Positions 21,777-33,455 of a DNA stretch of 64,000 bases are shown piece by piece; positions within the stretch are counted from its first letter, which is position 1, and each line of letters opens with the position of its first letter. Both the position numbers and the translations under genes were made by a program. Under the pieces are notes generated by a model. The model did no database searches, had not been told where the DNA came from, and saw nothing but the letters and a program-made list of their open reading frames with translations. This DNA is from Clitoria ternatea (taxonomy: Eukaryota; Streptophyta; Magnoliopsida; Fabales; Fabaceae), in the NCBI GenBank assembly GCA_037962975.1, contig CM075671.1:10835001-10899000 (forward strand), in the 5' to 3' direction.

Positions 21777-23237
21777 GGTGTTATAAGGTACTGCTTCAGA
21801 GATGATAGTATCATGTCCATCTTCTTCCTCAGTTATTTCCTCAGTCAGTGTGGTCACAGCCTTGCAATGCTCTATTGGGTTTGTTTCAGTGTTTGCTCCA
21901 TACTGAGGCTTCTGTTTCTCAGCAAGTTGTCGGGCTAGTTGTCCCAATTGTGTTTCCAAGTTCCTAAGCGATGCTTCATTGTTCTTTTGACTTGCTAAAG
22001 AAGTTTGTATAAATTTTTCCATGGTGTCCTCTAATCTAGAAGTTCTCTCCACCAAAGAAGGACCATTATTTTGATATGGTTTATTTGAAGAGCTGGGCTC
22101 TTGCTTCCATCCTTGGCCTTGGTTTTGGTTACTTCTCCATCCCTGAAATGGTTGGTTAGAAAAATTTGAATTGAAATTACCAGACCTTGCTTGGTTATTC
22201 ATATATAGGATGGATTGTTCTCCTTGCTCTCCTTGACAGTGTCCATTCTGATGTTCTCCTCCACAAAAATCACATCTTATTTGTGCTTGTTGGTTTCCCG
22301 TGGAGGATTGTACAGCATGCAGTTGTTGAGGGAGTTTTGCCATTTGCTGTGTCAGAGCTTTAATTTGTTGTGTCAAAATTTTATTTTGAGCCAAAATGGC
22401 ATCTGTTGTATTGAGTTCCAACATTCCCTTCTTTTGGACTTGTGTTCTGTCATGCTGAGCTTGGTAATCTGTGGATGATAATGCTTCAATAATCCTTGTA
22501 GCTTGCTCTGCATCCACTGTCATCATGGTTCCTCCAGCTGCTGCATCCAGTATCATTTTGGTATCTGCTTTAAGTCCACTGTAGAAGATATTCAATTAGG
22601 CAATATCTTCTAAGCCATGGTTTGAACATCTTCTTAGGAGAGATTTGAAATGTTCCCATGCTTCGCAAAAGGGTTCATCATGGCTTTGTTTAAATGTTGT
22701 AATATCTGACTTAGCCTTGATAAATCTAGATGGTGGAAAAAATCTGTGTAGGAATTTCTCCTCCACTGTGTCCCAGCTGTTCAGGCTTTGATTTGGGTGC
22801 GACTGGAGCCATTCTTTAGCTTTACTTGCAAGAGAAAAAGGAAACAATCTTAGATACGCTGCTTCAATTACTTCCTGTTCAAAACCCATTGTTCCTACTA
22901 ATTCATAGAATGTGGCCAAGTGAGTGTATGGATCCTCACTGGACATTCCATGGAATTGATGGGAACTAATTAAACTAAGGAAGGCAGGTTTCATTTCTAT
23001 AGCCCTGATTGTATTTGGTATAGCAATGCTTGAGTAGTGTCTAGGTCCTTGTTGCAGGGTGTAATCTCTAAGTGTTCTCCTTGGTGGATTTTGATTGTTG
23101 CTGTTGACATCCATTGTATGATAAGATGTTTGTCCTGCTTGGAAGTTCTGTTTGGCTTTCTTGATTTTCTTGAGGAACCTGTCTATCTCTGGATCAAATG
23201 CAAGTTGTTCTTTTGTACCCTGTCCTCTCAAGATCAT
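21777..23237 (-). pseudogene. gag of the Athila-like element, one internal stop
   Basis: This encodes the structural Gag protein (capsid and nucleocapsid). One frame runs from ATG at 23237 with an in-frame TAA at 22596-22598 and continues to the TAA at 21774-21776. The N-terminal part has LRDYTLQQGPRHYSSIAIP and IEMKPAFLSLISSHQFHG, then SSEDPYTHLATFYEL, LRLFPFSLASKAKEWL and FLHRFFPPSRF, all in the order typical of Athila-clade gag. After the stop a Gln-rich region leads to one zinc knuckle, CDFCGGEHQNGHC (22236-22274), then a Ser/Asn/Gln-rich tail. The ATG lies about 140 bp after the primer site, as expected for the first codon. Confidence 0.9.
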
Positions 23238-23356
23238 AAATCAAGTACTCAAAGTAGCAAGGTTAGTAAGAAAAAATAAAAACAAATTTGAAAACAAATT
23301 TATTTACACTGTCTTGTCAATTCAATGCTAAGTATTCAAACTTAAATCACCTCCAC

Positions 23357-23369
23357 GGCTGCGGCGCCA
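23357..23369 (-). promoter_or_regulatory. Primer-binding site TGGCGCCGCAGCC
   Basis: On the minus strand the 5' LTR end is followed after a few bases by AGTTTTGGCGCCGCAGCC. A TTTGGCGCC core is the usual primer site in Athila/Tat-lineage gypsy elements. It supports the minus orientation. Confidence 0.8.
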
Positions 23370-23374
23370 AAACT

Positions 23375-24986
23375 TGTTGATGTATTTTTCATATATTGGA
23401 ATGAAGAGTTCAATGAAAGAGAATCAAGTTTGTATAATATGAACTCAATGTAATGCTTGTGCCAAGTTTAAACACAGAAGTTGTAATATAGTATAGTTGT
23501 CGTTCCACTAGGGAGGTGTTAGAATGAAGATCTTAGTTTTGAATTGATTAGGCAGAAGGTTTTTAGTTTGTTTTGTTGGGAATGATGTTGAATGAAAAAG
23601 TGAATAACTAACAGAGAATCAAATTTGTAAAAGATACAGTGAATGGTTTTTGAGAGAAATCTATTTTGTAAAACAGGGATTGGCTTCATCACATCTTCAC
23701 CTTCTGTAAGCTGCATAAGTTTTTATATAAGTAAATCGAAAAGATAATTTCTATGTCACAATCACAGTCATTTGTATCGATCCCTCGACTACAAAATTCA
23801 TAAGAATGATTTCAAACCGTTGATCCCTCAGTCACTTTGAAATCATCCCAGCATTATCGCTCGATTGTTTTGACGTTTATTGCGTTAGACGCCATCCCTG
23901 GCTACCTACTCACAATAAGTATTTCTTTCAGATCTTCTTTCAAAAGTCACTTCCCAGCATACTTGAGAAAACTTAAAACAAGAAAATAGTGATCAAGTAC
24001 TTTCAGGCATTAAACGCAGAAGGAAATACCGAAACTTATCAACTCTCATTACTAAATAAAAACTTACAACAACATTACTTCAGTGTTGAATGGATTACAG
24101 CCAATCCCATAAGGGAGTTTAGTTACTCATGCTTTGCATTTTCACCTTCAAAATATGAATACAGAAAATAGTGGAAAAGATTGGATTGTGAGGGAAATAC
24201 AGGGGATGAATCTGATATTGTTTACAGCTTGATTTATAGAGGTTGTGCTCTAGCTTCCCATGCCCACTTGCGTAGAACCCATGCAGCATCTTTCAGAGAC
24301 TTGTAGAAACACAAGAAAGTGGGTGAGTTGGCATCGCATCATTGGTGAATAAAGAATTAAGAGACCCATGCTGTATGAGTCACGCTTGAGCTTGATGGTC
24401 ACGCTCAAGCGTGAAGGGTCCTGATACTCATTAAATGTTTCACGCTTAAACCACTGCAGCCACGCTCAAGCGTGGCCTTCCTTGTCCAACTTCACGCTTG
24501 CCCACGCTTAATCCACGCTTAGGCTTCCATTTTTATCATTCCATGCTTAAGCGCCTAGTGTTCACGCTCAAGCGTGAGAGGTCCTGATGCTCTACAACTT
24601 GTTCAAGCTTCAAGCTTAAGCTTGCTGTTTTCAAACGCTCCCGATCACGCTTGAGCTTGCTCTTTCACGCTTAAGCTTGCCCTTTCATGCTTAAGCTTGC
24701 CCTTTCACGCTTAAGCTTGCCCTTTCACGCTTAAGCTTGCCTGCTCAAGCTTAAGCTTGATCTTTCACGCTTAAGCTTGCCTGCTCAAGCTTAAGCTTGC
24801 CTTGCTTTCCTGTTGAATTTCCTACAACTTTCCAAGAGTTTTAACACTATTTTTCTTTTATACACCTATCCATCACTACTTAAAAGTTTCATGCTTACTT
24901 CCTTTAATAATTCATCAATTTAGCTCAAGTCTTTACAAAATTAGTTCAAATAAGTCATCAAATCAATGCTTAATCAACACTTATCA
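23375..24986 (-). repeat. Right (5') LTR of the Athila-like element
   Basis: At 1612 bp it is about 20 bp longer than the left copy because of one extra CTTTCATGCTTAAGCTTGCC unit. It starts TGATAAGTG (minus strand, 24986) and ends CATCAACA (23375). By eye it differs from the left LTR at about two dozen sites, mostly transitions, implying a fairly recent insertion. Confidence 0.92.
24380..24805. repeat. Palindrome array in the right LTR
   Basis: This is the counterpart of the array at 18585-18985, with the same motifs and order and one more 20 bp unit in the terminal run. Confidence 0.88.
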
Positions 24987-25930
24987 ATAGCCCACGTAAA
25001 AATGATAAAATTGAGAGGTTGAATTTTTACATAATTTTTTACGCCCATGCTTAGAAAGGCATTGTATATTTGTCCTTGAAGTTTCATTCGATTTCTCCAA
25101 GGGAAGGGGCAGATTTCTCTAACGATGAATTTCTAGCACAAATTGAAGGCTATAAAGCCCACGAAAATATCACAAAATGGAGCGGTTAAAATTTTACATG
25201 ATTTTTTACGGCCACATAAAGTGTCGTCAGATTTCTCTAAGAGAAGGGCATCTTTTGTCCAACGATGAAGTTTTACCCAAATTTGGAGGCTATAGCCTAC
25301 GAAAATATGACAAAATCGAGCGGCTAAATTTTTGCATGATTTTTTACGGCCATGCTTAGAAAGGAATTGTGGGGTTGTCCCTGAAGTGTGGTCGGATTTC
25401 TCTAAGGGAAGGTGAAGATTTTCTCAAACGATGAATTTTTAGCCCAAATTGAAGGCATGGCCCAAAAAAATATGACAAAACTGAACGGTTGAATTTTTGT
25501 ATGATTTTTAATGGCCACACTTAGAAAGGCATTGTAGGGTTGTCCCTGAAGTTTTGTCGGATTTCTTTAAGAGAAGGCGCAGATTTTGTCCAACAACGAA
25601 TTTTTAGCCAAATTTGAAGGCTATATAGCCCATGAAAACATGACAAAACAGAGCGGCTGAATTTTTGCATGATTTTTTACAGCCATGCTTAGAAAGGCAT
25701 TGTATGGTTATCCCTTATGTTTTATTAGATTTTTTCAAATGATATTTTTTTTTCAAATTTGAAGGCTGCCCACGAAAATGACAAAATCGAGTGGTTGAAT
25801 TTTTGCATAAATTTTTACAGTCACGCTTTAAAAGGCTCTTTAGGGTCGCCCCTAAAGTTTCGTTGGATTTCTCCAAGAGATAGGGTATATTTCATCCAAT
25901 AATAAATTTTTAGTCAAATTTAAAGGTTGT
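24987..25930 (+). repeat. S1 satellite array, part after the Athila-like insertion
   Basis: Satellite resumes with ATAGCCCACG, the base run interrupted at 17578. Monomers have the same orientation and length as before, with several truncated units around 25200 and 25730. Confidence 0.93.
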
Positions 25931-26185
25931 AAAGGATTGATAGGTCACGCTTTCACAGTTCGTATTCGTACTAGAAATTAGAATCAAACGAGCTTTTACC
26001 CTTTTGTTCCACACGAGATTTCTGTTCTTCTTCAACTCATCTTAGGACACATGTGTTGTCTTTTAATAGATGTGCCGCCCCAGCCAAACTCCCAACCTAA
26101 CAATGTATTCCGCCCAGACCGACCAATCGAACTTAGCCTTGGGTCCAAAAAGAGGGGCAGCGCCCCGCCCCCGATTCACGGAATA
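25931..26185 (-). rRNA. Fragment of nuclear 26S rRNA gene, inserted in satellite
   Basis: The minus strand reads ATTCCGTGAATCGG, then GGGGCG and CCCCTCTTTTTGGACC, GGGGCGGCACATCTATTAAA, TCTCGTGTGGAACAAAAGGG, TAAAAGCTCGTTTGATTC, and GCGTGACCTATCAATCC. These are colinear with a ~255 bp segment toward the 3' half of plant nuclear 25S/26S rRNA. It carries scattered changes, mostly transitions, and a degraded middle where the GC-rich stem should be. It is far too short to be functional. It sits cleanly between GGTTGT and AGCCCATG of one satellite monomer with no obvious target duplication. Confidence 0.92.
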
Positions 26186-27225
26186 AGCCCATGAAAATAT
26201 GACAAAATCGAGCGATTGATCTTTTGCATGATTTTTTACGGCCATGCTTAGATAGGCATTGTAGGGTTGTCCCTGATGTTCCATCGGATTTCTCATGGGA
26301 AGGGGTAGACTTTCTCTAACGATGAATTTTTAGCTAAATTTGAAGGCTATGAAATATTACAAAATCAAGTGGTTGAAATTTTGTGTAATTTTTTACAACC
26401 ACGCTTAGAAAGACATTGTATTGTTGTCCCTGAAGATTCCTTTGGATTTCTCTATGAGAAGGGGCAGATTTTGTCTAACGATGAATTTTTAGCCAAATTT
26501 GAAGGCTATAGTCCATGAAAATAGCGGTTGAAATTTTGCATGATTTTTTACGGCCATGCTTAGAAAGGCATTGTAGGGTTTTGGATGAAGTGTCATCGGA
26601 TTTCTCTAAGAGAAGAGGCAAATTTTGTCCAACGATGAGTTTTTAGCCAAATTTGAAGGCAAGGCCACGAAAATATGACAAAACCAAGCCGTTGAATTTT
26701 TACATGATTTTTTACAGCCATGCTTAGAAAGGCATTGTAGGGTTGTCCCTCAAGTTCTGTCAGATTTCTCCAAGGGAAAGGACAGATTTTCTCCAACGAT
26801 GAATTTTTAGCCGAATTAGAAAGGAAGATTTTTTCCAACAATGAATTTTTTCTAAATTTGAAGGCTATGCCCACAAAACTATGACAAAACCCAGTGTTGA
26901 TTTTTTGCATGATTTTTTACGGTCATTCTTAGAATGGTATTGTAGGATTGTCCCTGAAATTTGATCGGATTTCTCCAAGGGAAGGGGCAAATTTTCTTCA
27001 ACGATGAATTTTTAGCCAAAATTGAAGACTGCTTAGAAAATATGACAAAACCTAGCGGTTAAATTTTTGTATGATTTTTTATAGCCATGCTTAGAAAGGC
27101 ATTGTAAGGTAATCCCCGAAGTTTGGTCAGATTTCTCCAAGGAAAGGCATAGATTTTGTCCAACGATCAATTTTTAGCCAAAATTTAAGGATAAAGACCA
27201 TGTAAATATGACAAAACTGAGCGGT
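26186..27225 (+). repeat. S1 satellite array, last part
   Basis: Roughly six satellite monomers follow, some shortened (for example near 26510 and 26815). The array stops at CTGAGCGG (27225), after which the sequence changes abruptly to the AT-rich U block. Confidence 0.93.
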
Positions 27226-28030
27226 ATTATGATATTAACCTTGTGTTATATTGTGACTTTATTATGATTAATATGCTAAATTAGTGTGGATATACTTGTA
27301 TTTTATGCTATAGTGATTTGTTGATAATCTCATGTAAATTTTATTAGAATGTCTTTGGTTTCTGATGTTATAAATAACTTGAAGGCTTGACATCTAAGTC
27401 AACGCTCTATAAATTTTAATAGCTAAAACTAAACATAATACATTTTGACATCTCTTATTTGTTGGGTTGATTTATTTACTGTTGTTAAGTTGAATAAGAA
27501 AAACCTTTATTGTGTGTGCTTTTCTAACATCAAATCATGACACATAGTTCTTGTTTATTCTTAATGAATTTATTCCTTTGATCCTTAGTATATTATTTGA
27601 TATTTTTATTAAGAAATTAATACTGAAAGTTGAATTATTAGTGTTAGTTCTCTCAAAAGAATTTACAAATAATTTAACTATTTAGTTTTACTCAATATTT
27701 TACAAACTCAACTAGTGATTAAATTGGTTAAGTCATTATTTCACGGTTTAGTGGTTGAGAGTGTTAAAAAAGTAATACAATAAAATAATTTTAATAAAAT
27801 CATATTTTTCAAACAATTTATAAATAAGGTTTAGGATTTAGGTTTTAAGGTTTTGTAAGAAATATGGTTGTTTAGGGTTTTGGGACTAGGATGGTTAGGG
27901 CTTAAAGTCAGGGTTCTAGCTTCGATTAGGGTTAAGTAAGGGATCAAGGTACCTGTTACATTGACTTTGAAATTGATCAATTATCCATTTATATGTTACC
28001 AATTACAAGGTACCAACTGTTATCCATAAC
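27226..28030. repeat. U1 AT-rich block of the macro-repeat
   Basis: This ~0.8 kb non-coding AT-rich sequence begins TATTATGATATTAACC and is repeated with few differences at 63052-63880. Its right third changes to degenerate TTTAGGG sequence. I see no open frame of note and no transposon termini in it. Confidence 0.88.
27826..27942 (+). repeat. Degenerate TTTAGGG (telomere-like) stretch in U1
   Basis: Words such as GGTTTAGGATTTAGG, TTTAGGGTTTTGGG, GGTTAGGGCTTAAAG and GATTAGGGTTAAG cluster here. Exact TTTAGGG units are few, so this is at best a decayed interstitial telomere-like tract. Confidence 0.65.
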
Positions 28031-28904
28031 TTGCAACCTACTACCTGCTAACCTTTTACCTACTAACATGTTAACCTACCAACATGCTACCTGTTACCTA
28101 CAACCTGCTACCTGTTACTTACAACTTGCTACCTGCTACTTGCTAACCTAGAACCTACAACCTACAACTTGTAACTTTCTACCTGCTACCTATAACCTGC
28201 ACCCTACAAGCTGGTACCTGCTACCTGTAACCTGTTACCTGCTACTTGTAACCTGCTAACTACTACCTACAACTTGCTACCTGCTACCTATTAATCTGTA
28301 ACCCGCTACCTGTTACCTGTTACCTACAACCTGCTACCTGCAACCTATTAACCTACTACATATTAACCTGCTACCTGTTACTTGCTAACCTGCAACCTGT
28401 TACTTGCTACCTGCTAACCTGTAACCTGCAACCTGCTACCTGTTACCTACAACTTGGTACCTACTACCTGCTAACCTGGAACCTACAACTGCAACCTACG
28501 ACTTATAACCTACTACCTTCTACCTACTATCTGTAACCTGTTTCCTGATACTTGCAACCTGCTACCTTTTAACCCGTTACCTGCTACTTGCAAACCTGTA
28601 ACCTACTACCTGCTAACCTGCATCCTGCTACTTGTAACCTACTACCTGTAACCTGCTACCTGCTAACCTGCAGCCTGCTAACCTATAACCTACAACCTAC
28701 TAACCTGTAACTGGCTATCTGCTACCTACCACCTGCTCTCTGCTACCTACAACCTGCAACCTACTACCTGCTACTTGTTAATCTGATAGCTACTACCTGT
28801 TACCTTCTACCTGCTACCTCCAACCTGTTACCTATTCTCTATTACCTGATACTTGTAACCTACAACCTACTACCTTCTACCTACTTTTTACTACCTGTTA
28901 CTTG
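28031..28904. repeat. M2 minisatellite
   Basis: Same 7-8 bp CCTGCTA/CCTGTAA/CCTACAA units as M1, uninterrupted for about 0.87 kb. The right end, ACTTTTTACTACCTGTTACT, passes directly into J2. It shows what M1 looked like before the gypsy insertion. Confidence 0.93.
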
Positions 28905-29259
28905 TAAAAAACCAAGAAAAAATTCAAGTTTCGGGTATTGTTTTTCATTTACTGGGATTTTAAACCGAATTTCTTTGTTTTATAAAAATCTACCACTTCC
29001 CTTAGAGAAAACTAATTAAACTTTAGGGGCTAACCTTATAATGCCTTTTTAAGCCTTCAAATTTGACTCAAAGTTCATCATTGAAGAAAAATTATGAAAC
29101 TCTAGGAACAAGAAGATAACGTGTTTCTAAGCATTGTTGCGAGAAACCACGTAAAAGTTTAAGCTCCGTACCATTTCCTATTTGCTACAATTGTACACTG
29201 AATATCCTTATATTAGAAAAATCCACCCTTCCGTTGGAGAAAACTAATGAAACTTTAAA
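28905..29259 (-). repeat. J2 junction block with inverted degenerate satellite
   Basis: Close copy of J1 and J3. It carries the same AAAAAACCAAGAAAA opening, the same minus-oriented satellite-like pieces (CTTAGAGAAAACTAATTAAA, CCTTATAATGCC) and the same flip to + satellite at AAAGCTATAGCCCACG. Confidence 0.75.
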
Positions 29260-32200
29260 AGCTATAGCCCACGAAAATATCACAAAACCGAGTGGTTGAA
29301 TTTTTTTGTATGATTTTTTACAGCCATGTTTAGAAAGGAATTGTAGGGTTGTCCCTAAACTTTGGTTGGATTTCTCCAAGGGAAGGGATAGATTTTGTCC
29401 AACAATGAATTTTAAACCAAAATTGAAGGCTATATAGCCCATGAAAATATGACAAAACTGAGCGGTTGAATTTTTATGTAATGTTTTTTGGCCACGCTTA
29501 GAATGGCATTGTAGGGTTCTCCCTGAAGTATCGTCAGATTTCTCTAAGGGAAAGGGCAGATTTTCTCCAACGATGAATTTTTAGCCAAATTTAAATAGCC
29601 CACGAAAATATGTCAAAACCGAGAGGTAGAATTTTTGTGTAATTTCTTATAGCCTCGCTTTAAAAGGCATTGTAGGGTTCTCCTTGAACTTTCATCGGAT
29701 TTCTCAAAGAGAAGGGGTAGATTTTGTCCAATGATGATTTTTTAGCCAAATTTGAAGGCTGGCCCATGAAAATATAACAAAATCGAGCAGTTGAATTTTT
29801 GCATTATTTTTTACGGCCATGCTTAAAAAGACATTGTTGAGTTTTCCTTGAAATTTGGTCGGATTTCTCTAAGGGAAGGGACATATTTTCTCCAATGATG
29901 AATTTCTAGCCATAATTAAAGGCTATAGCCTACAAAAATATGACAATACCAAGTAGTTGAGTTTTTACGTCATTTTTACGCCCACGCTTTGAAAGGCATT
30001 ATAAGACTATCCCTGAAGTTTCGTTAGATTTCTCTAGGAGAAGGGGCAAATTTTGTCTAACGATAACTTTTTAGCCAAATTTGAAGACTGCCATGAGCAT
30101 ATGACAAATTTGAGCAGTTGAATTTTAATATAATTTTTTACGGCCATGCTTAGAAAGGAATTGTACGGTTGTCCCTTAAGTTTTGTCAAATTTCACTAAG
30201 GGAAGGGGCATATTTTCTCCAACGATGAATTTTTAGCCAAAATTGAGCCCATGAAAATATGACAAAACCGAGTGGTAAAGTTTTAGTGTACTTTTTTAGG
30301 TCACGCTGGGAAAGGCACTGTAGGGTTGTCCTTAAAATTTCATTGGATTTCTCTAAGTGAAGGGGCAAATTTTTTCCAATGATGAATTTTTATCCAAATT
30401 TGAAGGCTATAGCCCATGAAAATATGACAAAACCGAGCAAGAGAATTTTTGTGTACTTTTTTACGGCCATGCTTAGAAAGGCATTGTAGGGTTGTCATTG
30501 AAGTTTCATCAGATTTCTTTAAGAAAATGAGCTGATTTTTTCCAATGATTACTTTTTAGCAAAATTTGAAGGCTATAGCCCACGAAAATATGGCAAAACT
30601 CGAGTTTTGAATTTTTATGTAATTTTGTCTGGCCATGCTTAGAAAGGTATTGTAGGGTTGTTCTTGAAGTTTCATCAGATTTCTCCAAGGGAAAAGAAAG
30701 ATTTTGTCCAACGATGAATTTTAAGCCAAAATTAAATGCTATAGCCCACGAATATATGACAAAACTGAGCGGTTGAGTTTTTACGTAATTTTTTATAGCT
30801 ACGGTTTGAAAGGCCTTGTAGGGTTGTCCCTGAAGTTTTGTCAAATTTCTCTAAGAGAAGTGGCAGATTTTGTCCAAGTATAAATTTTTAGCCAAATTTG
30901 AAGGCTATATAGCCCACGAAAATATGACAAAATTGAACAGCTGAATTTTTGCATAACTTTTTACGGTCAAGCTTAGAAAGGACTATAGGTTTATCCTTGA
31001 AGTTTGATCAGATTTCTCAAAGGGAAAATGGTAGATTTCCTCCAACGATGAATTTTTAGTCAAAATTGAAGGTCTGCCCACAAAATTATGGCAACAATGA
31101 AATTTTCAGCCAAAATTGAAGGCTATATAACCCACAAAAATATGACAAGACCGAGCGGTTGAATTTCTACGTAATATTTTACGGCCATAATTTGAAAGGC
31201 ATTGTAGGGTTATCCTTGAAGTTTCGTTAGATTTCTCTAAGAGATGGGGCGGATTTGTCCAATGATGAACTTTTAGCCGAATATAAAGGCTATAGCCCAC
31301 GAGAATATGAAAAAACCAAGCAGTTGAAGTTTTATGAAGTTTTTTACGACCACGCTTTGAAAGGCTTTGTAGCATTATCCCTGAAGTTTCGTCGGATTTC
31401 TCTAAGAGAAGGGGCAGATTTTCCCCAACGATGAATTTTTAGCTAAATTTGAAGGCTGTATAGCACACGAAAATATGACAAAACCGAATAGTTGAATTTT
31501 TGAATAATTTTTTACGGTCATGCTTAAAAAGGATTGTAGGTTTGTCATTGAAGTTTGGTCGGATTTCTCTAAGGGAAAGGGGTAGATTTTCTCCAACGAT
31601 AAATTTTTAGCCAAAATTAAAGGCTAGCCCACGAAATTATGACAAAACCGAGGAGATGAATTTTTGCGTAGTTTTTTATAGCCATATAATCGATGAAAAT
31701 TGGAGGCTAGCCCACGAAATTATGACAAAACCGAGCGGTTGAATTTTTGCCTAGTTTATTATGGCCAAAATTAAAGGCTAGCACATGAAATTATGACAAC
31801 AATGAAATTTTCAACCAAAATTGAAGGCTATATAACCCACAAAAATATGACAAGACTGAACGGTTGAACTTTTACGTAATATTTTACAGCCACAGTTTGA
31901 AAGGCATTGTAGGGTTGTCCCTAAAGTTTCGTCAGATTTCTCTAAGAGATGAGGTAGATTTTGTTTAAGGATGAACTTTTTCATAAAGGCTATAGCCCAC
32001 AAAAATATGAAAAAACCAAGTGGTTGAATTTTTGTGAAATTTTTTACGGCTATACTTAGAAAGGATTTGTAGCATTGTCCTGGAAGTTTCATCAGATTTC
32101 TCTAAGAGAAAGAGCATATTTTTTCAAACGATGAATTTTTAGCCAAATTTGAAGGTTATAGCCCACGAAAACATGACTAAATTGAACGGTTGAATTTTCC

Positions 32201-32557
32201 ATGATTTTTTTACTATCATTCTTAACAAAGGATTATAGGGTTGTCCCTGAAGTGTGGTCAAATTTCTCCAACGGAAGAGGCAGATTTTCTCCAATGATGA
32301 ATTTTTAGCCAAATTTAAAGGCTATAAGCCACTAAAATATGACATGACTGAGCGGTTGAATTTTTGTGTAATTTTTTACGGCCATACTTAGAAAGGCATC
32401 GTAGATTTGTCCCTAAAGTTTCGTCGGATTTCTCCAAGGGAAGGGGTAGATTTTGTCTAACAATGTGTTTTTAACCAAATTGAAGGCTATAGCCCACGAA
32501 AACATGACAAAGCTGAGCGGATGAATGTTTACATAATTTTTTAGCCAAATTTGAAGG
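29260..32557 (+). repeat. S2 satellite array (first part)
   Basis: About twenty head-to-tail monomers occur in the same order of variants as the start of S1. For example, the unusual unit with GACTGCCATGAGCATATGAC at ~30087 matches one at ~7846. A local duplication with a ~705 bp period links 31092 and 31797. Confidence 0.93.
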
Positions 32558-33327
32558 TGTTATTCAAGTGGCCTCAATACTCAAGAGGGGAGGTGAATTG
32601 AGTTTTTAAAACTTTGCTTGAAATGCCTTTGAACTTGATTCTTTTATCACAAGTTTAAAGATTATGCAAATGAAGGCAAGTATAGTACAAGAGATAAAGC
32701 AAAACAAGATGTGAATATTGCTGAAACAATTTGTCAAACACTTGGTGTACACTTCTTTAAAGTAACTAATTCAAGCAAGCTTAAATAAGTAAATCACAAT
32801 CAATCAACAACAATCCAATCAAATGCAATATATCAATGTAAAAGAGTAAGGGAGAAGAGCTTGCAAACCGATTTAACGAGTTCCACCAACCCCAGTGTAC
32901 GTCTCGCCTTCAAGCAACCCACTTGAAGGATTTCCACTATTGAAGTTTAGAGATTACAAGCTATGAGCAATTGCAGCTTCCTAATATCCCACACTCAAAA
33001 ACTCAATCCTTACTAGCACGAGGGCAACCCACCCAATCTCTCAAACTCTCAATACCCAAAGGTTGAACCCCAACCTTTGTGACCACTCAACCTAGAATGA
33101 AAAACCTTTGTGTTTTATAGTGTTTATAAGATAATGACTCTCTAAATAGAGTAGATATACAAGTGAAAGCTCTCTCAAATTCTAACTCTCAACAAGAGAG
33201 AATATACAAGTTGAAGTTCTAAGTTTCAGAAAAATGAAACTATACAAGAATAAGATTCACAAGACTCAAGAATTGATTTCCCTTTGATGGATGTGATTGA
33301 TGCTTTGAGTAGCTTGAAGGAGTCTTG

Positions 33328-33335
33328 CATTTATA
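33328..33335 (-). promoter_or_regulatory. Candidate LTR TATA box
   Basis: TATAAATG on the minus strand lies about 820 bp from the minus-strand LTR start and is followed by a C/A-rich stretch typical of a plant transcription start region. Confidence 0.5.
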
Positions 33336-33455
33336 GACCTTGGAGAAGAGCATAATGGAGTTCCTAGCCGTTGCAGCTTGTGGGTGCCTGAGAGATATGG
33401 AGAAATGAGCTGGTTTCCCACTAAAAAGCACTTTCCCCAAATTCTGGCACGACCC

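Larger units (their letters stand above)
17579..24986 (-). mobile_element. Athila-like Ty3/gypsy element with gag-protease but no polymerase
   Basis: The element has two LTRs of about 1.6 kb that differ by only about two dozen substitutions by eye and one 20 bp repeat unit. On the minus strand the order is 5' LTR (23375-24986), primer site TGGCGCCGCAGCC, gag, protease, a 2 kb non-coding stretch, a polypurine-like tract, and 3' LTR (17579-19170). Flanking bases are GTAGC on the left and ATAGC on the right, a near-perfect 5 bp target duplication in a satellite monomer. Reverse transcriptase, RNase H and integrase are absent, and gag-pro carries two stops. The layout matches non-autonomous terminal-repeat elements that keep gag (TR-GAG type), which would need proteins in trans. 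Confidence 0.9.

Noticed and set aside
26063..26296. 77-codon minus-strand frame
   Set aside because: It overlaps the 26S rDNA fragment and flanking satellite, so it is non-coding.
27226..28030. U block as a transposon
   Set aside because: It has no terminal repeats, target duplication or coding sequence. It recurs only at the same place in the macro-repeat.
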